A stretch of DNA of 11,350 bases from Candidatus Geothermarchaeota archaeon. Lineage in GTDB: Archaea > Thermoproteota > Nitrososphaeria > Geothermarchaeales > JDFR-13. The position numbers and the translations under genes were made by a program. Location: assembly GCA_015522055.1 (NCBI GenBank), contig WAMZ01000095.1:1-11350 (forward strand), in the 5' to 3' direction. Below the pieces are notes generated by a model. The model had not been told where the DNA came from and did no database searches. It was given only the letters and a program-made list of their open reading frames with translations. Of the stretch, positions 6,454 through 11,350 are shown piece by piece. Position 1 is the stretch's first letter, and each line of letters opens with the position of its first letter.

Positions 6454-6836
6454 CGGAAAAGTAGGTATATGAATATCAAGAATATTATTAGGATTAAGAT
6501 AGCTATCTCAATCCCAACTCTACCGAAAAATATGAATGGGAACGGAGCAATCACTATAAAAGACTCTCCTTGAATAGCGCCGGAAAGACCTATACCCCAC
6601 AGGAGGAAACCAATTGTTATAAGAATAAAACCCAGGAATATAAGGAGGAACCATTTCAAAGGTGTATATGCCTCATACTCCACCCTCACACCCCTCTCCC
6701 TACCCCTTAAACACTCACTACATACCCTGAGGTAGGGGTCGAAGTCATATCTACATACCAAATTACCACATTCACTACATACATATTCAGCCTGACGAAC
6801 CCTACATACATTGCAATAGGGAACCCTAGAAGACAT
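6417..6836 (-). CDS. B-box-type zinc finger fused to a DUF131-like two-span membrane domain
   Basis: A 139-residue protein. Residues 8-42 hold C8-x2-C11-x8-C20-x2-C23-x4-C28-x2-D31-x7-C39-x2-C42, the ligand spacing of a B-box-like cross-brace zinc finger with Asp as the sixth ligand. After a charged linker come two hydrophobic segments (about residues 60-83 and 88-135) separated by GESFIVIAPFPFIFFG. That loop resembles GGGILLIGPIPIIWG of the adjacent DUF131 protein, and the first span also matches (LGFILITIGF against LGLILIVIGF). I infer a zinc finger fused to a DUF131-like hairpin, with the finger probably cytoplasmic. It starts three bases after the DUF131 gene's stop, so the two are co-transcribed. 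Function is unknown; protein-protein contact or membrane stress sensing would be guesses. Confidence 0.75.
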   Translation of the reverse strand: MSSRVPYCNVCRVRQAEYVCSECGNLVCRYDFDPYLRVCSECLRGRERGVRVEYEAYTPLKWFLLIFLGFILITIGFLLWGIGLSGAIQGESFIVIAPFPFIFFGRVGIEIAILILIIFLIFIYLLFRYFRFSIPSGPS

Positions 6837-6839
6837 AGG

Positions 6840-7091
6840 CTAACCACCCATGATACCGCCCGTCAAGGCATAGAAAAAGAATACAAAGTATAGCAACATA
6901 ATTATTAGACCAACTATCACAAGCCACTTAAAAACCTCTTTATCACTACCCCATATAATTGGGATTGGCCCAATCAATAATATGCCCCCGCCCCTACCAC
7001 CTCTACCAATCTTAATCATAGCATAAACTATGATTATGAAACCGATTACTATGAGTATTAAGCCGAGATCCGAAATCGTTAACCCATCCAT
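6840..7091 (-). CDS. DUF131 (TIGR00304) small membrane protein
   Basis: An 83-residue protein with a first membrane span (LGLILIVIGFIIIVYAMI), a Gly-rich turn (GRGGRGGG), the family hallmark ILLIGPIPIIWGSDK, and a second span (LVIVGLIIMLLYFVFFFYAL). This layout matches the archaeal DUF131 family, whose function is unknown. ATG 7091 is chosen over an in-frame TTG at 7103, because it follows a G-run that could serve as a weak ribosome site and because the TATA-like box predicts a transcript start near 7109. It is the first gene of a two-gene minus-strand operon with the zinc-finger protein and is divergent from the Mrp gene across 100 bases. Confidence 0.8.
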   Translation of the reverse strand: MDGLTISDLGLILIVIGFIIIVYAMIKIGRGGRGGGILLIGPIPIIWGSDKEVFKWLVIVGLIIMLLYFVFFFYALTGGIMGG

Positions 7092-7130
7092 AGTGCCCCC
7101 CAAGTTTATTATAACTTGCCTTAGCTATAT

Positions 7131-7140
7131 TATTTTAAAT
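7131..7140 (-). promoter_or_regulatory. Putative TATA box of the DUF131/zinc-finger operon
   Basis: Read on the minus strand, ATTTAAAATA lies about 44 bases before ATG 7091, giving a predicted transcript start near 7109. It shares the divergent 7092-7191 gap with the Mrp promoter; the two boxes are about 20 bases apart centre to centre, so the two units may compete for or share regulators. Confidence 0.4.
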
Positions 7141-7147
7141 ACACATG

Positions 7148-7160
7148 TTTAATTAAATAA
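7148..7160 (+). promoter_or_regulatory. Putative TATA box of the Mrp gene
   Basis: TTTAATTAAATAA lies 31 bases before ATG 7192, predicting a transcript start at about 7180-7185 and a leader of roughly 7-12 bases. GGGATGAT (7180-7187) is at best a weak Shine-Dalgarno. Confidence 0.4.
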
Positions 7161-7191
7161 TATAACGATGTTATTAGTGGGATGATTAGAG

Positions 7192-8073
7192 ATGGCCCAT
7201 ATTAAACCAGGTGTCTCCAAGGAGGAGGCCAAGGCAAAACTACAGGCGCTATTCACGATGCAGACTAGACAGAAGATGATTGAGGAGAACATGAAGAAGA
7301 TTAGATACAAGATTGGTGTAATTAGTGGCAAGGGGGGTGTAGGTAAATCGACGGTAACGGCTAACCTAGCTATCGAACTAGCCTCGAGAGGCTATAATGT
7401 AGGCGTAATAGATAGTGACTTCCACGGACCAAGCATACCTAAGATGCTGGGAGTAGAAGATAAGAGGGTATTGGCAACTAGAGATAAGAAGATGATTCCG
7501 GTTAAAGGCCCCCTAAACATCAAGGTAATCAGCATATATTTCTTCCTTCCAGATCCGACAGCGGCAGTTATATGGAGGGGTCCCCTAAAGAAAAGTTTCC
7601 TTGAGGAGATACTTGCATCAGCCCAATTTGGGGAACTCGATTTCCTATTGGTAGACCTCCCGCCAGGAACTGGTGATGAGGCACTAAACCTCATACAGTC
7701 TGTTAATGATATAACGGGTTTGATAGCCGTTACACAGCCCACGGACGTATCTGCGATAGCCGTAGCCAAATCCATAGACTTTGCACAGAAGGCTGGCGTC
7801 GACGTCCTAGGAATAATAGAGAATATGAGTGGCTTTGTATGCCCTGGAGAAGGCAAGATATATAAGGTCTTCCCAGGAAATGGAGGTAAAGACCTATCTG
7901 AAATGTTCAATATCCCACTCTTAGGGAGCATCCCTATAGACCCAGGGCTAGCCGAGGCCGAGGACAGAGGAGGATTATACGTACTGGAGAGGAGAGACAG
8001 TATATTTAGTAAGGAATTTAGAAAAATTGTCGACAAACTACTAGAGATACTGGAGGAGAAGGGTTCCAGCTAG
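7192..8073 (+). CDS. Mrp/ApbC-family P-loop ATPase (iron-sulfur carrier type) with one motif cysteine missing
   Basis: A 293-residue Mrp/NBP35-type ATPase. Seen: a charged N-terminal helix, the deviant Walker A GKGGVGKST (residues 46-54, with both Lys47 and Lys52), DSDFHGPSIPKMLG (switch I), WRGPLKKSFLEEIL, LLVDLPPGTGDEAL (Walker B/switch II) and VTQPTDVSAIAVAKSIDFA. Family members dimerise and hold a bridging [4Fe-4S] cluster through a CxxC after ENMS, then pass it to apoproteins. Here the segment is ENMSGFVCPGEGK: Cys217 is present but the second position is Glu220. Cys217 is the only cysteine in the whole protein. It may hold a labile cluster with non-cysteine ligands, or act in another ATPase role. 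It follows its own TATA-like box and ends one base before the stop of the convergent AlaX gene. Confidence 0.92.
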   Translation: MAHIKPGVSKEEAKAKLQALFTMQTRQKMIEENMKKIRYKIGVISGKGGVGKSTVTANLAIELASRGYNVGVIDSDFHGPSIPKMLGVEDKRVLATRDKKMIPVKGPLNIKVISIYFFLPDPTAAVIWRGPLKKSFLEEILASAQFGELDFLLVDLPPGTGDEALNLIQSVNDITGLIAVTQPTDVSAIAVAKSIDFAQKAGVDVLGIIENMSGFVCPGEGKIYKVFPGNGGKDLSEMFNIPLLGSIPIDPGLAEAEDRGGLYVLERRDSIFSKEFRKIVDKLLEILEEKGSS

Positions 8074-8074
8074 G

Positions 8075-8791
8075 CTAGACAGTTATATATATTCTCCTAT
8101 TCTTAGCTCCCTTACTCTCATATTTAAGGAACTTTATTTCACCAATCTCCGATGTATTCCTAACATGGGTTCCTCCATCGAGTTCGATATCTACACCGAC
8201 GATCTCCACTACTCTAACCTTATCACCCAGATATTTCTCATATTTAGAGGCATCGAATAGTCGAAACAATTCCTTATTCTTCAGCGCCTCCTCCGTTGGC
8301 ATAAAGTACGTCTTAACCTCATGCCCCTCTTTAGCGATAGAGTCGGCCTTAGAGACAATAGCCATGGCCAAATCCCTATTCATGTCCCTCATCGGGAAGT
8401 CTATCCGTGCATAATCAGGATATATTCGAGACCCACTAATCAATACATTATAGTCATAGTACATAACCGCGCCAATAATATGTAGGCTTGTATGCATCTT
8501 CATGATTCTATAGCGCCTATCCCAATCCAACCTCAGCAAGACAACATCACCTACATTCAATTCGGTACCCTCAACCCTATGCAATACATCCCCACCCACC
8601 ATATAAACCTCAGTAACAGGATACTCCACACCCCCGGCCACGACATGACCAGTATCATGTATCTGCCCACCGCCACCAGGGTAAAAGACAGTCTTGTCAA
8701 ATATAACTCCATCATCCCTAACCTCAACAACCCTAGCCTCAACCTCCTTCAAATAGGAATCCACAAGGTATAATAGCTCCGTCCTGGCCAT
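8075..8791 (-). CDS. alaX: AlaX-type alanyl-tRNA editing protein (trans-editing deacylase)
   Basis: A 238-residue freestanding editing protein related to the AlaRS editing domain; it hydrolyses Ser (or Gly) wrongly attached to tRNA-Ala. Numbering from ATG 8803, the N-terminal beta-barrel has VFYPGGGGQIHDTG (the glycine-rich motif of AlaX-M types, near 39-52). The metal-site HTSLH supplies H104 and H108, and DGGTHVRNTSEIG supplies H213. The fourth zinc ligand in AlaRS is Cys in CGGTH; here it is Asp209. The tail ESKGAKNRRIYI matches the ENKGxxxRR ending of the family. ATG 8791 is favoured, since homologues begin a few residues before LLYLVDSYL and a TATA-like box predicts a transcript start near 8793; ATG 8803 would add four residues. 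It may also be read through from the radical SAM gene upstream. Confidence 0.9.
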   Translation of the reverse strand: MARTELLYLVDSYLKEVEARVVEVRDDGVIFDKTVFYPGGGGQIHDTGHVVAGGVEYPVTEVYMVGGDVLHRVEGTELNVGDVVLLRLDWDRRYRIMKMHTSLHIIGAVMYYDYNVLISGSRIYPDYARIDFPMRDMNRDLAMAIVSKADSIAKEGHEVKTYFMPTEEALKNKELFRLFDASKYEKYLGDKVRVVEIVGVDIELDGGTHVRNTSEIGEIKFLKYESKGAKNRRIYITV

Positions 8792-8796
8792 GGCCA
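8785..8796. repeat. 12-base perfect palindrome over the alaX start codon
   Basis: TGGCCATGGCCA is a perfect palindrome containing the ATG at 8791. It could fold the very 5' end of the mRNA or bind a dimeric regulator, but it may simply reflect the Met-Ala codons and the GGTGG run before them. Confidence 0.4.
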
Positions 8797-8813
8797 CCAC
8801 CATAAATTATACC

Positions 8814-8826
8814 CATTAAATTATTA
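8814..8826 (-). promoter_or_regulatory. Putative TATA box of alaX
   Basis: On the minus strand TAATAATTTAATG is centred about 28 bases before 8792, fitting a leaderless start at ATG 8791. A further AT-rich run (CAAATATA, near 8842-8849) would instead serve ATG 8803. Confidence 0.3.
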
Positions 8827-8864
8827 TGATGTTTGGCTGGGTATATTTGGGTTAATAAAGATAT

Positions 8865-9929
8865 CTAGTCGTTAAGGGCCAATAGCTTCTTAGGCCTCCA
8901 AACCAAATTGATCCGCCCACCGCATTTAGGGCATCTATCACCATCCTTCAGATCTATCTTCTTAATGTAGAAGCCGAGCCTATCTATAACCTTATGGCCG
9001 CAGGATGGACAATAAGTATCTTCCAAAGGATGCCCCCATACATTACCTAAATATACGTACTGTAATCCCTCCTCCCTAGCTATCTCCGCACTCCGCTCCA
9101 ACACCTCCACCGGAGTATGTGGAACATCTATCATCCTATAATCCGGATGGAATCTAAGGAGATGGAAAGGCGTCTCGGGACCCAGGTTCTCAACGATCCA
9201 CCTGGCTAGCCTCCTCACATCCTCATACCTATAACCATCCTCAACCGGCACCACTAGGTCCGTTATCTCTATAAATACATCTCGATCCTTCATCGCCAAT
9301 AGACTCTCGAATATAGGCTCTGAACTAGAGACATAAATATATTTTCTATAGAATCTTTGATTCCCGTGGCCCTTAAAATCGACCGTCGCCGCATCTAAAT
9401 CCTTACCCAACTCATCCAAGGCCTCCGGCGTCATATAGCCATTCGTTACCCACGTATTGAATAGCCCCCTCCTATGGGCCAACTCCATGATATCCAAGGC
9501 ATATTCAGCGAATATAGTAGGCTCATTATATGTATATGATATGCCGTCAGCCCCAGTCCTCAAAGCATCATCCACAACTTCATGGGGCTCCGTATATACA
9601 CCTGAAATCTCTCTCCGCTGACTAATATCCCAGTTCTGGCAATATTGGCATGCGAAGTTGCAGCCCACAGTCGCTATAGAATATACCATCGTGCCCGGCA
9701 TGAAGTGAGTCAAAGGCTTCTTCTCGATAGGATCTACATTCCGAGCTATCAACATCCCATAGTTGAGGGCATACAACTTGCCATCTATATTCTTCCTAAC
9801 CCCGCAGAAGCCTATCATATCTAGAGGTATCCTACACCGCCTACTACATAAATAGCAGTATACCCTACCATCCTCAGGCCTCCAGAAACGAGCCTCATGC
9901 AGCCTACCCAAGCCTATAGGCACATCCAT
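8865..9929 (-). CDS. amrS: AmmeMemoRadiSam-system radical SAM enzyme (AmrS-like)
   Basis: A 354-residue radical SAM protein. Residues 25-45 carry C25-x2-C28-x3-C32 and GFCGVRKN, then LNYGM and DPIEKKPLTHFMPG (66-79), all typical of the AmmeMemoRadiSam radical SAM family (formerly annotated as pyruvate formate-lyase activase-like). The SAM-cluster motif is C90-NFA-C94-QY-C97, followed by QNWDIS. SYTYNEPTIFAEYALD, TWVTNGYMTPEAL and ATVDFKG are further family segments. The C-terminal ~50 residues hold two CPxCG knuckles, a zinc-ribbon-like tail. The biochemical role of the system is not settled; its usual partners AMMECR1 and Memo are not in this window. ATG 9929 is chosen; a TTG six bases upstream lies at the predicted transcript start. 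The gene precedes alaX on the same strand. Confidence 0.9.
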   Translation of the reverse strand: MDVPIGLGRLHEARFWRPEDGRVYCYLCSRRCRIPLDMIGFCGVRKNIDGKLYALNYGMLIARNVDPIEKKPLTHFMPGTMVYSIATVGCNFACQYCQNWDISQRREISGVYTEPHEVVDDALRTGADGISYTYNEPTIFAEYALDIMELAHRRGLFNTWVTNGYMTPEALDELGKDLDAATVDFKGHGNQRFYRKYIYVSSSEPIFESLLAMKDRDVFIEITDLVVPVEDGYRYEDVRRLARWIVENLGPETPFHLLRFHPDYRMIDVPHTPVEVLERSAEIAREEGLQYVYLGNVWGHPLEDTYCPSCGHKVIDRLGFYIKKIDLKDGDRCPKCGGRINLVWRPKKLLALND

Positions 9930-9956
9930 TACCAATTAATAGAATCGCATCGAATC

Positions 9957-9966
9957 AATATTTAAA
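9957..9966 (-). promoter_or_regulatory. Putative TATA box of amrS
   Basis: On the minus strand TTTTTAAATA lies about 30 bases before ATG 9929, predicting a transcript start near 9934 and a leader of about five bases. No Shine-Dalgarno is visible. The 9930-10023 gap otherwise shows only AT-rich sequence and no clear terminator. Confidence 0.45.
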
Positions 9967-10023
9967 AAATAGTCATAACACCAGTATCCAAATAGCCCCA
10001 AATATATAAACATAGCCAATATT

Positions 10024-10647
10024 CTATAGGAGTAGGTCTATAACTGTCAATATAACCATCGATAGAAGAATAAATGATATCATTGGAATACCAGGTGTAA
10101 CGAATTTCTTATCACCCCTATCCTCAATAATAATCTCCTTCAAATCATCGGCATCCTCCACCCAATAACCATATAACAATCTAAACTTCTCCTTAAGAGT
10201 AGATGCCTCAGAGAACCTATGGAAATTTATGTATATACACTTGAGGATAACATAGAATATACTGATCAGGCTAGATAAGAAGAGTATCTGGATAAACCCT
10301 GGGATCAAGACCAGCCTATCCCCAATCCTAGGCTTAAAAACGAATGAAAGGGGAGCAATTACTATAAACATGATATAGTCAGCCTCACCAAGGGATAGGC
10401 CGAACCTAGATACAATCAACATAATGACCACAATTATTATCGAGAAGGTTATCCCCACATATAGGTCCTCGAGCCTCACTGCACCAAGATATATCGAGTA
10501 GATTAATATGGCATAGGGCCCAGAGTAGATAAGCCACATCCTATCATCGATCAACCTAGTCCTCATATCCTGTATGGCCGGCACTATAGAAGCCAGTATC
10601 GTCGCCACCCTAATCAAAGTATAGATATCTATGCCAGCAATAATCAA
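10024..10647 (-). CDS. A24-family archaeal prepilin peptidase (FlaK/PibD-like)
   Basis: A 207-residue polytopic membrane aspartyl protease that cleaves class III signal peptides of archaellins and archaeal pilins at the inner face of the membrane. Seen: the first catalytic Asp at the end of span 1 (IQDMRTRLIDDRMW, D27) and the second in GEADYIMF (D90, usual GxGD or GGAD). Hydrophobic segments fall near residues 8-24, 40-55, 62-80, 88-101 and 112-136, with a charged cytoplasmic loop (about 140-180) and a last span after VTPGIPM. The length and spacing fit archaeal members. It begins with TTG 10647, four-base overlapped with the MobA-like stop (TTGA), behind GGAGG nine bases upstream. No pilin genes are in the window, so its substrates are elsewhere. 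Confidence 0.85.
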   Translation of the reverse strand: MIIAGIDIYTLIRVATILASIVPAIQDMRTRLIDDRMWLIYSGPYAILIYSIYLGAVRLEDLYVGITFSIIIVVIMLIVSRFGLSLGEADYIMFIVIAPLSFVFKPRIGDRLVLIPGFIQILFLSSLISIFYVILKCIYINFHRFSEASTLKEKFRLLYGYWVEDADDLKEIIIEDRGDKKFVTPGIPMISFILLSMVILTVIDLLL

Positions 10648-11350
10648 TACATAACCCCTCCACCCCTACCCATCACATCAAAAATATATGATATATCCAT
10701 AGCCGCATGCCTAACAAGATGGTATACACTATTCTCAATATAGTCACCCATCTCCATATATAGATGCCTAACAGCCTCAGAGTATTTATGGTTCCCAAAT
10801 GCTACCCAAGCTTCCCAAAACCTAGATCCCTCACCACTCCTATCGAAGATAACAACATTCCTAATAAAGCCTTGGACAGGGTTCCTCAACCTAGGCTTAT
10901 GTAGGTCCTCAACAACATTTACATGTGCGAAGACAGTTGGATCACCAGTTATATCACTAACAGGTATCAAACCTGCCATCTCAGAGACCCTAATAAAGTC
11001 GGTCGGCCTGGCGGAGGGCCTAATATCCCAAGGGAATTCAGCAACGATTCTAGCCAAGCGCTTATCCACGTATATAACTAGACTCTCTATCATTCCATTC
11101 CCCCATACTGGACTCGCCACATCCAGACTATAATCTCTAACGATATCTATGAAGGTGGATAGAGACTTGGTTGTTATCCATGGGATATCACCTGGGACAA
11201 ATAATATATCGTCACTCAAGTCTTTTATTCCAGCCATCAACCCAGCCATAGGACCCTGGAAAGACTCATCGTCATAAATAAATCCCTTGAAACAGCTACT
11301 CACAGCAAAGCTACAGTGTTCCTCCAATACAGCTGCCTGCTCCTTATTAT
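10644..11350 (-). CDS. MobA-like nucleotidyltransferase with C-terminal helical extension, 5' truncated
   Basis: The frame is open to the right edge (NKEQAAVLEEH continues from 11348), so the N-terminus, including the expected GG-x-S-x-RMG-x-dK nucleotide-binding loop, lies off the window; 234 residues are visible. Seen: SFQGPMAGLMAGIKDL (usual GPLAGI-AGL), ILFVPGDIPWIT (usual PxDxPF metal-binding strand), GNGMIESLVIYV (usual NGxxEPL-A-Y) and VFAHVNVVEDLHKP (usual NVNTPEDL), in the order found in MobA/MobA-like and CobY-like transferases. Family activities include GMP transfer to molybdopterin and related sugar- or cofactor-nucleotide synthesis; the substrate cannot be told here. About 70 residues follow the usual end, with an aromatic helical stretch (RFWEAWVAFGNHKYSEAVRH) and HLVRHAAMDISYIF. 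It is translationally coupled to the prepilin peptidase by a TTGA overlap. Confidence 0.78.
   Translation of the reverse strand, partial: NKEQAAVLEEHCSFAVSSCFKGFIYDDESFQGPMAGLMAGIKDLSDDILFVPGDIPWITTKSLSTFIDIVRDYSLDVASPVWGNGMIESLVIYVDKRLARIVAEFPWDIRPSARPTDFIRVSEMAGLIPVSDITGDPTVFAHVNVVEDLHKPRLRNPVQGFIRNVVIFDRSGEGSRFWEAWVAFGNHKYSEAVRHLYMEMGDYIENSVYHLVRHAAMDISYIFDVMGRGGGVMY
10657..10661 (-). promoter_or_regulatory. Shine-Dalgarno supporting the TTG start of the prepilin peptidase
   Basis: GGAGG, within GGTGGAGGGG inside the end of the MobA-like gene, lies nine bases before TTG 10647. It supports this unusual start codon, since the next in-frame Met lies after the catalytic Asp. Confidence 0.6.

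Noticed and set aside
7092..7103. TTG start at 7103 for the DUF131 gene
   Set aside because: ATG 7091 follows only four codons later with a better leader fit; the extra residues add nothing conserved.
7392..8036. Minus-strand open frame of 214 codons opposite the Mrp gene
   Set aside because: Shadow of a strongly conserved P-loop ATPase; its Ser-rich translation has no motifs.
8492..8773. Plus-strand 93-codon open frame opposite alaX
   Set aside because: It is the complement of the conserved AlaX coding region and shows no motifs or ribosome site.
9930..9935. TTG start at 9935 for the radical SAM gene
   Set aside because: It coincides with the predicted transcript start and adds only two residues; ATG 9929 is the simpler choice, though a leaderless TTG cannot be excluded.

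Overview
The window looks like chromosomal DNA of a thermophilic archaeon, most likely a Thermoproteota (crenarchaeal) lineage. The evidence is an electron-bifurcating EtfABCX/FixABCX set of archaeal type, a DUF131 membrane protein, a single-domain AlaX, an AmmeMemoRadiSam-type radical SAM protein, an archaeal A24 prepilin peptidase, and strong use of ATA (Ile), CTA (Leu) and AGG/AGA (Arg) codons. First genes of transcription units sit about 25-37 bases after TATA-like boxes, with almost no leader. Internal operon genes instead carry clear Shine-Dalgarno motifs. A genus cannot be assigned from this sequence alone. Genes are packed tightly; no gap exceeds about 140 bases, and I see no rRNA, tRNA, CRISPR array or insertion sequence.

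Left part (1-5680, plus strand): the 3' part of a DapA-family Schiff-base aldolase whose start lies off the window. It is followed by a four-gene operon in the order fixC-fixX-fixA-fixB, encoding an FAD-dependent quinone oxidoreductase, a ferredoxin-like protein and ETF beta and alpha. Together these should form a membrane-associated complex that splits electrons from NADH between ferredoxin and a quinone. A divergent phosphoglycerate kinase with its own promoter comes next.

Middle (5681-8073): an unrecognised 221-residue protein behind a strong TATA box converges on, and overlaps by 37 bases, a minus-strand pair of small membrane proteins. One is a plain DUF131 protein. The other looks like a B-box-type zinc finger fused to a second DUF131-like membrane hairpin. 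Divergent from this pair is an Mrp/ApbC P-loop ATPase (iron-sulfur carrier family) that has lost one of the two cysteines of its usual CxxC motif.

Right part (8075-11350, minus strand): an AlaX trans-editing deacylase whose stop codon lies one base from the Mrp stop; an AmmeMemoRadiSam-type radical SAM enzyme; an A24 prepilin peptidase; and, translationally coupled to the peptidase, a MobA-like nucleotidyltransferase with an extra C-terminal helical region, cut by the right edge. The window is mostly core metabolism, translation quality control and metallo-cofactor handling. The most unusual items are the zinc-finger/DUF131 pair, the single-cysteine Mrp, the divergent PGK and the MobA-like/prepilin peptidase pairing.
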